50,658 nt of DNA from Bacteroidota bacterium (lineage in GTDB: Bacteria > Bacteroidota > Bacteroidia > Bacteroidales > Prolixibacteraceae). Where the stretch lies: assembly GCA_030684645.1 (NCBI GenBank), contig JAUXUF010000273.1:1-50658 (forward strand), read 5' to 3'. Under the pieces are notes generated by a model. That model worked only from the letters and a program-made list of their open reading frames with translations. It made no database searches and was not told where the DNA came from. The position numbers were made by a program, and so were the translations under genes. Below, piece after piece: positions 43,401-50,622 of this stretch (within the stretch, counting starts at the first letter, position 1; the number at the start of each line of letters is the position of its first letter).

Positions 43401-44582
43401 TTAATATCCAAAATATTTCAGATAGACATCCATGTCTTTATCACCTCTTCCGGAGATATTCACTACCGTTATTTCTTCAGGTTTAAGCTGGATTTTTTTA
43501 AGGGCAGCCAGCGCATGGGCCGATTCCAGAGCCGGAATGATTCCTTCCAGCCGGGTCAGTTCTAAGGCAGCTTCCAAAACTTCATCGTCGGTTGCCCATA
43601 AATATTTGGCTCGTTTTGTTTTGAACAGATTGGCATGCATTGGCCCAATTCCAGGGTAATCCAATCCGGCCGAAATAGAGTATGGTTCAGTAATTTGACC
43701 ATCTTCTGTTTGCATCAGGATGGATCGCGAACTGTGCAAGACGCCGGGTGTTCCGAGTGTCAGGGTTGCCGCTGTTTCGGGCGTATGGATACCTTTCCCG
43801 GCTGCTTCTACACCAATCAACTCCACCTTTTCCTGATCCAAAAAATGATAAAAAGCACCGGCAGCATTACTTCCTCCACCCACACAGGCAATTATCCGGT
43901 CAGGATTTTCCTTCCCAGTTTGTTCCTCAAGCTGCCAGCGGATTTCTTCAGAAATAACTGATTGAAACCGGGCCACCATATCAGGATACGGATGCGGACC
44001 AACCACCGAACCAATGATGTAATGAGTATCAACCGGATTGTTGATCCAATCGCGCATGGCCTCATTGGTAGCATCTTTTAAGGTTTGATTGCCACTCAGT
44101 GCCGGAATCACCTCAGCGCCCAGCATTCGCATTTTTTTCACATTCGGCGCCTGGCGTTCAACGTCAACAGCTCCCATGTAAACAATACATTTTAAGCCCA
44201 TTAATGCGCATACTGTTGCGGTTGCCAGTCCGTGCTGGCCAGCCCCTGTTTCGGCAATGATGCGGTGTTTGCCCAACTTTTTGGCCACCAGTATTTGCCC
44301 GATGGTATTGTTGATCTTATGTGATCCGGTATGGTTTAAATCCTCGCGCTTCAAATAAATGTTGCTTTGGTATTTTTCTGAAAGACGTTTGGCCAGATAC
44401 AATGGCGATGGACGGCCTACATAATGTTTTAGCAATCCGACAAATTCCTGCCTGAAGTCGTAGGAGTTTATAATCTCGAGATACTTCAGGCGAAGTTCTT
44501 CGATATTCGGCACCATCATTTCTGGAATATATGCTCCTCCAAATTCGCCGTAATAGCCTTTTTCGTTTACCTGGTAATTCAT
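43401..44582 (-). CDS. trpB: Tryptophan synthase beta subunit
   Basis: 393 residues, PLP-dependent. It condenses indole with serine. The PLP lysine is in LNHTGSHKINNTIGQILVAK, the phosphate-binding loop in CVGGGSNAAGAFYHF, and the entry helix in GRPSPLYLAKRLSEKY. Further typical text is EDGQITEPYSISAGLDYPGI and HSSRSILMQTEDG. This is the standard TrpB1 type. It follows trpF by 85 bp, with a C/G-rich palindrome in the gap. Confidence 0.96.
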   Translation of the reverse strand: MNYQVNEKGYYGEFGGAYIPEMMVPNIEELRLKYLEIINSYDFRQEFVGLLKHYVGRPSPLYLAKRLSEKYQSNIYLKREDLNHTGSHKINNTIGQILVAKKLGKHRIIAETGAGQHGLATATVCALMGLKCIVYMGAVDVERQAPNVKKMRMLGAEVIPALSGNQTLKDATNEAMRDWINNPVDTHYIIGSVVGPHPYPDMVARFQSVISEEIRWQLEEQTGKENPDRIIACVGGGSNAAGAFYHFLDQEKVELIGVEAAGKGIHTPETAATLTLGTPGVLHSSRSILMQTEDGQITEPYSISAGLDYPGIGPMHANLFKTKRAKYLWATDDEVLEAALELTRLEGIIPALESAHALAALKKIQLKPEEITVVNISGRGDKDMDVYLKYFGY

Positions 44583-44610
44583 ATTTGATAAATTAGCAGC
44601 CCCCTTCTTA

Positions 44611-44627
44611 TTCCCCCACAGGGGGAA
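44611..44627. repeat. C/G-rich palindrome between trpF and trpB
   Basis: TTCCCCC-ACA-GGGGGAA, perfect 7-bp stem. It lies in the 85-bp spacer between the two genes, with flanking AGCCCCC and TTTGGGCT giving extra symmetry. Same family as 50550-50566. Confidence 0.75.
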
Positions 44628-44667
44628 AGATTTGGGCTTATGTTACAACTTTATTTGCTCTCTTAAT

Positions 44668-45309
44668 TTATTTCCTCAAATTCCTGAGCTCAATAATGAA
44701 ACTTTCAACTTTTTCAACATCTTTCAGCGCCGGACTGATTTCGAAACCGCTGTTGATGTCAATTCCAAAGCATTGCGGATGAGTGAAGTTTCGTATGTCT
44801 TCCAGATCATCAGGTTCGATGCCGCCACTAAGGAAAAATGGAACTTCGCCTTTGTATTTTTCCAGCAATGCCCAGTTGAATTTTTGCCCCGTTCCTCCGG
44901 GAAGTTGTCCTTTGGTGTCGAACAGAAAATAATCGCAAACCCCGGAATATGCTTTCAGTTTTGAGAAGTTGAATGATTCATCAACCGAAAACGCTTTGAA
45001 AACCGTGATTCCAGTTTCCCGGATTTGCTGACAAAATTCCGGCGTTTCATTTCCATGCAACTGAACAACATCAAGTTTCCAGTTATGGCAGATTTCAAGC
45101 ACTTTCTCCGGAGTTTCATCCACAAATACACCCACTTTCTTTACTGAATCCGGGACTGCAGCCAACACATCGGGAGAAGGTCCGAACCCGACAAAACGTT
45201 TACTTTTCGGGTAAAAAATGAATCCCATAAAATCAGGCAAGGCAACTGCCACTCCTGAACTATTTTCAGGATCGCGCATTCCGCAGACTTTAATTTTCAA
45301 CTTGCTCAT
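44668..45309 (-). CDS. trpF: Phosphoribosylanthranilate isomerase
   Basis: 213 residues. The Amadori rearrangement of PRA to CdRP. The catalytic Cys is in KIKVCGMRDPENSS (residue 10) and the general acid Asp in YFLFDTKGQLPGGTGQKFNW, with VVQLHGNETPEFCQQ and PFFLSGGIEPDDLEDI for phosphate binding. A stand-alone TrpF rather than the fused TrpCF. Length is typical. The gap of 180 bp to trpC contains an imperfect inverted repeat. Confidence 0.95.
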   Translation of the reverse strand: MSKLKIKVCGMRDPENSSGVAVALPDFMGFIFYPKSKRFVGFGPSPDVLAAVPDSVKKVGVFVDETPEKVLEICHNWKLDVVQLHGNETPEFCQQIRETGITVFKAFSVDESFNFSKLKAYSGVCDYFLFDTKGQLPGGTGQKFNWALLEKYKGEVPFFLSGGIEPDDLEDIRNFTHPQCFGIDINSGFEISPALKDVEKVESFIIELRNLRK

Positions 45310-45384
45310 TTTTCATTAATTGATTTGATCTAGAAGCTACCTAAAAAGAACAAAATGAGAAACCGCAGAGAAAACTGAGCTATA

Positions 45385-45457
45385 ACAGAGATCACAGAGA
45401 GTAATAAACTGTTTGAAAAAATCTCTGTTTTCTCCGTTTCTTCTCTGTGGTCTCCGT
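45385..45457. repeat. Imperfect inverted repeat between trpC and trpF
   Basis: The left arm ACAGAGATCACAGAGA (45385-45400) pairs with TCTCTGTGGTCTCCGT (45442-45457) with two mismatches. The right side also has CTCTGTTTTCTCCGTTTC. It is a dispersed element of the CTCTGTGGTCTC type; no gene is visible in this gap. Confidence 0.5.
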
Positions 45458-45489
45458 GGTAAAAATAACTTTTCCGACATGGTTAATTG

Positions 45490-46275
45490 CTATTTCAATT
45501 TCTCAATAAACTCAGCGCAAGCCTTGCCCGGGTTATCGGTTTTCATAAAAGTTTCGCCAATCAGGAAGCCTTTAAACCCGGCAGCACGAAGCTGGGCAAT
45601 GCTTTCAGGATCAGAAATTCCGCTTTCCGAAATTTTCACAAATCGATCAGGAATGAGCTTGCTCAGCCGAACAGAAGTCTGCACATCCACCTCGAAAGTT
45701 TTCAGGTTACGGTTGTTCACACCCACCAAATCAACCTGCGGATTCAACTTCTCCAGTTCTTCGGCACTGTGAACTTCCACCAGCACTTCCAACCCAATTT
45801 CCTTAGCCGTTTGGGTCAATTCGAGCAGTAAACTTTTGCTCAGGCTTTCTGCAATCAGCAAAATCACATCGGCGCCATGTGCCCGTGCTTCGTATATCTG
45901 ATAGGATTCGAGCATAAAATCTTTACGCAAAATAGGCATATTTGGATTGGCCCAGCGAGCTTTGGCCAAATCTTCAAACGAACCCCCGAAGAAACGATCA
46001 TCAGTCAGAACCGACAAGCCGCTGGCTCCTGCTCCGGCATATGCAGCTGTTACGTCAGAAGCTTCAGCATCATCATTAATTACACCTTTCGAAGGCGATT
46101 TCGTTTTAAACTCGGCAATCACTCCGCTCGCACCCTCCGCCAGTAAAGCGGCTTTCAGCGAGTTGGTTTTTCGTTTAAAATACGGCGACGCCTTCAACTC
46201 TTCAACCGAAACCCGGCTTTTAGCCTCGGCAATTTCGATCCGTTTATGGTTGTTAATTTGATCCAGTATATCCAT
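45490..46275 (-). CDS. trpC: Indole-3-glycerol phosphate synthase
   Basis: 261 residues. It converts CdRP to indole-3-glycerol phosphate. Active-site residues are in AEFKTKSPSKGVI (Lys and Ser), PILRKDFMLESYQIYEARAH, LVGVNNRNLKTFEVD and FVKISESGISDPESI. Standard length. It starts 10 bp after the methyltransferase-like gene, so both lie on the same transcript. The next gene is trpF. Confidence 0.96.
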   Translation of the reverse strand: MDILDQINNHKRIEIAEAKSRVSVEELKASPYFKRKTNSLKAALLAEGASGVIAEFKTKSPSKGVINDDAEASDVTAAYAGAGASGLSVLTDDRFFGGSFEDLAKARWANPNMPILRKDFMLESYQIYEARAHGADVILLIAESLSKSLLLELTQTAKEIGLEVLVEVHSAEELEKLNPQVDLVGVNNRNLKTFEVDVQTSVRLSKLIPDRFVKISESGISDPESIAQLRAAGFKGFLIGETFMKTDNPGKACAEFIEKLK

Positions 46276-46285
46276 TATGTACTAT

Positions 46286-46969
46286 TTAATTTGAAAATAT
46301 TCTTAACATCCGGTTGCCTCCCTTCTGAAACTCATGATCAACCAATTCCAACCGGTATTCAAGTTCTTGCTGCTGCAAAAACAATTCGACTTCCGGCAAG
46401 CGCGGTGAAGGACTTCCGTCAAGCGAACAAACCGGAAAGATGCGTAATTCGCGTCCTTTCTCCAGCATTTGCACGATCGCTTCCTGATGAAATGTCCCCG
46501 ATAAATGTCCGGAATAGGTAAACAGAAAATGAGAACACAACACCAATTCAAATTTCTCAGTAAGGAAAGACAGATCGGGTAAACTGCCCTCTTGGTATCT
46601 CCCATCACTTTTCCCGGATTCGTAATCAGAAAGGAATTCAGACATTGCAGAAAGCCTGACCTGCAAAAGGTTTTCCGGAGTTTGATAATCATCCCAGTTG
46701 TAAGTATCCCGGTTCCGGCAAAGCTGGTCATAAACCTCATCCGCTGTTTCGTCAATTCTATTCCTGATTTGCAGGGCAGAAAAGGCATACAGCGGATCAA
46801 TCGAAACGCAGGAACCACCCATTTCAGTCAGTTCTGAATTAAACGAAGCCGGTCCATCGGCGCACGACAGGATGGACAACTTCAACTCCTGGTCGGTTAG
46901 TCTGAACATTTTCCGGTATTCTTCCAGATTTCTGCCCCAAGGAACAATTTCCTGCAATTTAAATCCCAT
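46286..46969 (-). CDS. Uncharacterised class I SAM methyltransferase-like protein in the trp operon
   Basis: 227 residues, no membrane segment. It starts KLQEIVPWGRNLEEYRKMF. LKLSILSCADGPASFNSELT resembles a degenerate class I methyltransferase motif I, in which CADGPASFN replaces the usual glycine-rich loop. GGSCVSIDPLYAFSA could be motif II. FELVLCSHFLFTYSGHLSGT matches motif IV position, with FHQEAIVQML following and ELRIFPVCSLDG near the end. A family of this design exists in scattered bacteria without assigned function. It lies 3 bp after trpD and 10 bp before trpC, so it is translated with Trp enzymes. The substrate is unknown; a Trp-pathway role is only suggested by position. Confidence 0.75.
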   Translation of the reverse strand: MGFKLQEIVPWGRNLEEYRKMFRLTDQELKLSILSCADGPASFNSELTEMGGSCVSIDPLYAFSALQIRNRIDETADEVYDQLCRNRDTYNWDDYQTPENLLQVRLSAMSEFLSDYESGKSDGRYQEGSLPDLSFLTEKFELVLCSHFLFTYSGHLSGTFHQEAIVQMLEKGRELRIFPVCSLDGSPSPRLPEVELFLQQQELEYRLELVDHEFQKGGNRMLRIFSN

Positions 46970-46972
46970 GAT

Positions 46973-47962
46973 TTAAAGATTCATCAGTTTATTAAATGCA
47001 ATTAATGCCTTTTTGCTTTTCAGCGATTGAGAAGCTTCAGCCACACAATCGATCAACGATTTCTCCGGAAACATACACTTAATCCCCAGCGCAGCATTGG
47101 CAATCACCACATTCTGCTGAGCCTGCGTTCCGGTTCCGTCCAAAACACTTTTAAATATTTTAGCAGCTTCTTCAACTGTTTCTCCACCAAAAAGCTCTTC
47201 CGGCGAAACAGGTTCAAAACCAAAATCAGCCGGTGAAAGATTATCTTCCGTGAGGTTCGAAACAAAACGGGCATCGCCGGTAAGCGAAATCTCATCGTAA
47301 CCGTCCAGACTATGCACTATCAGGAAGTTTTGTCCACTATCGCTGAAAACCTGCCGGTAAAGGTCCATCACTTCCAGATCGTAAACGCCCACCAGTTGAT
47401 TTTTAGGGAATGATGGGTTGATGATCGGTCCCATAATATTAAAGATCGTTTTTACTTTCAGGGCGCGCCGAACCGGGGCTACACTTTTCATGGCCGGGTG
47501 AAACAAAGGGGCATGAAAAAAGCATATACCTGCTTCCTCAACTTCACGGCGTAATTTATTTTCATCGTTGCTAAACTGATAGCCAAAATATTCGAACATG
47601 TTGGATGATCCGCTAACTGACGACAACCCGTAGTTACCGTGTTTGGTTACTTTGATTCCCGCTCCGGCCAGCACAAAAGCGCTGAGGGTTGAAATGTTAA
47701 AGGTATCTTTTCCATCGCCACCGGTGCCGACAACATCAATCGTATTGTATTCGGATAGGTCGATCGATACGCACAATTCGAGTAAGGCCTGCCTGAATCC
47801 CGCCAGTTCTTCAGCTTTAATCCGGCGCATTTGGAAAACAGTCAGGAAGGAAGCAATCTCAGCTTCAGAAAACTGGCCTTCTGCAATTCTCACCAATACC
47901 TGGTGTGCTTCGGCTTTAGTCAGGCTATTGCCCGCAAATAAATGGTTTAATGTATCTTTCAT
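46973..47962 (-). CDS. trpD: Anthranilate phosphoribosyltransferase
   Basis: 329 residues. It transfers phosphoribose from PRPP to anthranilate. VGTGGDGKDTFNISTLSAF holds the GTGGD PRPP loop and GIKVTKHGNYGLSSVSGSSN the KHGN anthranilate/Mg site. FFHAPLFHPAMKSVAPVR and FNIMGPIINPSFPKNQLVGV are typical. Stand-alone TrpD, not fused to TrpG. It is 211 bp downstream of trpG, across C/G-rich palindromes, and 3 bp before the methyltransferase-like gene. Confidence 0.95.
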   Translation of the reverse strand: MKDTLNHLFAGNSLTKAEAHQVLVRIAEGQFSEAEIASFLTVFQMRRIKAEELAGFRQALLELCVSIDLSEYNTIDVVGTGGDGKDTFNISTLSAFVLAGAGIKVTKHGNYGLSSVSGSSNMFEYFGYQFSNDENKLRREVEEAGICFFHAPLFHPAMKSVAPVRRALKVKTIFNIMGPIINPSFPKNQLVGVYDLEVMDLYRQVFSDSGQNFLIVHSLDGYDEISLTGDARFVSNLTEDNLSPADFGFEPVSPEELFGGETVEEAAKIFKSVLDGTGTQAQQNVVIANAALGIKCMFPEKSLIDCVAEASQSLKSKKALIAFNKLMNL

Positions 47963-48080
47963 TTCTCAATAGTCTCAAATTATTAGTTCCATATCATAAA
48001 CTTGTATCGTTGCGCCGAAAAAAGTCAAATGCTTTTATCAAAATTTGCACGTCGGCGCCAAAACTTCTGGTCTCACTTTA

Positions 48081-48126
48081 CCCCGGCTTGAAAGTCGGGG
48101 CTACTAATATTTCGTCCCTATGGGAC
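48081..48126. repeat. Palindromes between trpG and trpD
   Basis: CCCCGGCTT-GA-AAGTCGGGG (48081-48100, one mismatch) and GTCCC-TAT-GGGAC (48114-48126). Both are short REP-style hairpins in the 211-bp spacer. No gene was seen there. Confidence 0.7.
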
Positions 48127-48173
48127 TTTCGGTAAACAATTGACTTTTACACCCAGCCAATGAATAGCTTCAC

Positions 48174-48878
48174 TCAGAAAGCCCCTCTTTTGGAGGGGTT
48201 GGGGAGGCCAAGCCAGTTCGCAATGATCTGTTCACCCAGCGGCGTCAGCACCGATTCGGGGTGAAACTGGACACCTTCCACATCATATTCAGTATGTTTC
48301 ATCGACATGATCATTCCTTTGTCGTCGTAACTGGTCACCTGTAAACACTCAGGAAAGCCAGCAGAATCGACAATCCACGAGTGATAACGGCCAGCCTGAA
48401 AAGTCTCCGGAAGGCCTTCAAACAAAGCAGTTGGTATTTCGGTTCTGGTAACCGGGGTGGCAATTCCGTGCAAAACGCGGTTCATGTTGGTGAGCGTTCC
48501 GCCAAAAGCCTCACCAATAGCCTGATGCCCGAGGCATACTCCCAGAATACTTTTGGTTGGAGCATACCTGCGGATAATATCGAGCAACAAACCGGCTTCT
48601 CCGGGAATTCCGGGACCGGGCGACAATACAATTTTATCGTACTGATCAAGGTCTTCCAATGCAATTTCATCGTTTCGATATACATCAACCGGCATACCCG
48701 AAATTTTTTTGATCGCATGCACCAGGTTGTAGGTGAACGAATCGTAATTATCTATGACTACAATAGAGCCTCCCCCCTGCCCCTCAGGAGGGGTGAAATT
48801 GAAAGCCTCCCCCCTGCCCCTCCTGTGGAGGGGTGATTGGGATTCGCTAGTTTCTGTATTGTATTCTCTTTGCTTCAT
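48174..48878 (-). CDS. trpG: Anthranilate synthase glutamine amidotransferase subunit, with repeat-encoded ends
   Basis: 234 residues. The amidotransferase supplies ammonia to TrpE. Canonical sequence begins at residue 39 (IVVIDNYDSFTYNLVHAIKK). The nucleophile is Cys in LGVCLGHQAIGEAFGG and the catalytic His/Glu lie in GVQFHPESVLTP. The first 38 residues are abnormal: the ATG at 48878 leads into 14 ordinary codons, then two in-frame C/G-rich palindromic repeats (SPLHRRGRGEAF and TPPEGQGGGS). No ATG, GTG or TTG lies in frame at the usual start, where the codon is ATT. The last ten residues (LPNPSKRGAF) come from a third repeat. Apart from the ends the enzyme looks normal. Confidence 0.9.
   Translation of the reverse strand: MKQREYNTETSESQSPLHRRGRGEAFNFTPPEGQGGGSIVVIDNYDSFTYNLVHAIKKISGMPVDVYRNDEIALEDLDQYDKIVLSPGPGIPGEAGLLLDIIRRYAPTKSILGVCLGHQAIGEAFGGTLTNMNRVLHGIATPVTRTEIPTALFEGLPETFQAGRYHSWIVDSAGFPECLQVTSYDDKGMIMSMKHTEYDVEGVQFHPESVLTPLGEQIIANWLGLPNPSKRGAF
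48182..48198. repeat. C/G-rich palindrome forming the 3' end of trpG
   Basis: CCCCTC-TTTTG-GAGGGG lies inside the last codons of trpG. On the minus strand it is read as part of NPSKRGAF and supplies the end of the protein. Confidence 0.8.
48768..48795. repeat. C/G-rich repeat inside trpG 5' region, copy A
   Basis: GCCTCCCCCCTGCCCCTC is followed by AGGAGGGGTG. It is nearly identical to copy B at 48805-48835 but lacks three bases (TGT region) in the loop. In frame on the minus strand it encodes TPPEGQGGGS. Confidence 0.85.
48805..48835. repeat. C/G-rich repeat inside trpG 5' region, copy B
   Basis: GCCTCCCCCCTGCCCCTCC is followed by TGTGGAGGGGTG; core CCCCTCC-TGT-GGAGGGG. In frame on the minus strand it encodes SPLHRRGRGEA. 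Same orientation as copy A, 37 bp apart start to start. Confidence 0.85.
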
Positions 48879-48912
48879 AATTCGTATGTTTTATTATTCG
48901 TTGCTCCTTCTT

Positions 48913-48943
48913 ACCCCCTCTTGTGGAGGGGGCAGGGGGAGGC
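48913..48943. repeat. C/G-rich repeat directly after trpE
   Basis: ACCCCCTCTTGTGGAGGGGG followed by CAGGGGGAGGC: the same element in the opposite orientation, ending one base short of the trpE stop codon (48945-48947). Confidence 0.85.
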
Positions 48944-48944
48944 C

Positions 48945-50354
48945 TCAATTAATCTCTTTCGCAATTTCCATTGCTTTTTTCAAGGCCGCCAGTTTGTTGT
49001 TCACTTCCTGAAGTTCATTTTCTTCCTGAGAGTCGGCGACAATACCGGCACCAGCCTGGTAAAAAAGAGTATTTCCTTTGCTAAGGAAAGAGCGGATCAT
49101 GATGGCATGATTCAATGTTTGATCGAATCCCAGATACCCGATACAACCACCATAATAACTCCGCCGTTGGTTCTCGTAAACGTCAATTAACTGCATGGCA
49201 CGATGTTTTGGCGCTCCCGACAAAGTTCCGGCCGGAAACGAATCGCCCAGAACGGTAATCATGTTGGTATTTTCGGGCAATTTACCTGAAACTTCCGAAA
49301 CCAGGTGAATGACATGTGAAAAATACTGAACCTGCCGGTAACTATCAACCGTAACATCGCTGGCATTTCGGCTCAAATCATTCCTCGCCAGATCGACCAA
49401 CATGACATGCTCTGCATTTTCCTTCGGATCGGCGCACAAACGTTCAGCGGAAAGGCGATCTTCATCATCATTCCCTGACCGTTTGAATGTACCGGCAATC
49501 GGATTGATGATAGCCCGGTCTTTCTTAATACGCAACTCGGCTTCCGGACTTGAACCGAAAATTCGGTAAGTTCCGTAATCAAAGAAAAACAGATAGGGAG
49601 ATGGATTAATTGAACGCAAAGCCCTGTAAACATTGAACTCGTCGCCTTTAAACGCTTGCGAAAACTGACGCGAAAGCACAATCTGAAAAACATCGCCGCG
49701 GAAACAATGTTCCTTACCTTTGCTTACCATGTACTTATATTGCTCATTGGTAATGTTCGAAACTTCGTCGCCAACGGTATCAAATTGGGTGGGCGAAAAA
49801 GTCAGGTTGCGAAGTAGTGATTCAATCTGTCCGATTTCTTTGGTCTCGCCATCCATCAGGTTTTCGATCAGGTATATCATATCCTTGTGATGATCGATGG
49901 CCGCGATGTACTTGTAGAAACAGTATTTTACTTCGGGAACCGAATAGGCTTCCTTGGCTTTGGCGGTAATTTCTATCTTCTCAAAATACTTTACCGCATC
50001 GTAGCTGATGTATCCAAATAAACCATTGGCCGGGAGGTTATCGGTTTCTCCGGATAAACGGAACGATTTGAAAAAAGCATCCAGTTCTATATCAACCGGA
50101 CATTCTGAAGAAATTTGTTTAGTCACTTTCTCCCGACCATTACAATCGATGGTGATTGTACCGGCATCGGCAGTAAAACAAGCCATTGGCTTGATACAGA
50201 TGAACGAATACGCATTCTCGTGTCCATGATAGTCTGAACTCTCAAGCAAAATAGAATTCGGGAACAAATCCCTGAATTTCAGGTAAACACTTACCGGGGT
50301 AAGGGTGTCGGCCAATATTTTTTTTACGCTGACCTGGACGTTGATTTTTTTCAT
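48945..50354 (-). CDS. trpE: Anthranilate synthase component I
   Basis: 469 residues; forms anthranilate from chorismate with ammonia from TrpG. SILLESSDYHGHENAYSFIC carries the LLES tryptophan feedback-inhibition motif. The chorismate-binding half has FFDYGTYRIFGSSPEAELRI, PIAGTFKRSGNDDEDRLSAE, LVDLARNDLSRNAS and FPAGTLSGAPKHRAMQLID, followed by YYGGCIGYLGFDQTLNHAIM. First gene of the operon trpE-G-D-X-C-F-B-A. No Trp-rich leader peptide or T-box was found upstream; regulation is probably by feedback plus an unrecognised control. Confidence 0.96.
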   Translation of the reverse strand: MKKINVQVSVKKILADTLTPVSVYLKFRDLFPNSILLESSDYHGHENAYSFICIKPMACFTADAGTITIDCNGREKVTKQISSECPVDIELDAFFKSFRLSGETDNLPANGLFGYISYDAVKYFEKIEITAKAKEAYSVPEVKYCFYKYIAAIDHHKDMIYLIENLMDGETKEIGQIESLLRNLTFSPTQFDTVGDEVSNITNEQYKYMVSKGKEHCFRGDVFQIVLSRQFSQAFKGDEFNVYRALRSINPSPYLFFFDYGTYRIFGSSPEAELRIKKDRAIINPIAGTFKRSGNDDEDRLSAERLCADPKENAEHVMLVDLARNDLSRNASDVTVDSYRQVQYFSHVIHLVSEVSGKLPENTNMITVLGDSFPAGTLSGAPKHRAMQLIDVYENQRRSYYGGCIGYLGFDQTLNHAIMIRSFLSKGNTLFYQAGAGIVADSQEENELQEVNNKLAALKKAMEIAKEIN

Positions 50355-50585
50355 CGTTTATGTTGTTTCTATTGTTGAAATATTCGTTTTTTTATCCTTA
50401 TTGCTATTCCGTCCCAAAGGAGTTGTTTCCTTTGAAAACGCTTTCCCTCGGACGGGTTCCTTTTGTTTCTTTTCCCCGGGGCGATGCCCCGGGCTAGTAT
50501 ATGCCGCCCTTACTGGGCTAGAATTTTATTCAAATCAGTGTCCAAAGCTTTCCCCCTGCGGGGGAACGGGAAGGGGGCTGTGAAA
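50355..50585. other. trp operon upstream region with palindromes
   Basis: No gene is supported here. Palindromes present are CAAAGGA-N6-TCCTTTG (50415-50434), CCCGGGGC-GAT-GCCCCGGG (50475-50493), GCCC-N5-GGGC (50506-50518) and TTCCCCC-TGC-GGGGGAA (50550-50566). The last belongs to the C/G-rich family found throughout the operon. I saw no good TAnnTTTG promoter for trpE and no Trp-codon leader. Confidence 0.55.
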
Positions 50586-50622
50586 AAAAAGCGGCTTACC
50601 GTGTTCCGATAAGCCGCTTTTT
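50586..50622 (-). terminator. Strong hairpin terminator upstream of the trp operon
   Basis: AAAAAGCGGCTTA (50586-50598) and TAAGCCGCTTTTT (50610-50622) form a perfect 13-bp stem over an 11-base loop. On the minus strand it is followed by a run of eight T, so it should stop minus-strand transcription from a gene beyond the window. It also has five T on the plus side. It could act as an attenuator only if the trp promoter lies still further upstream. Confidence 0.75.

Noticed and set aside
50355-50600. trp leader peptide with tandem Trp codons
   Set aside because: On the minus strand only a single TGG is seen and no short ORF with adjacent Trp codons.
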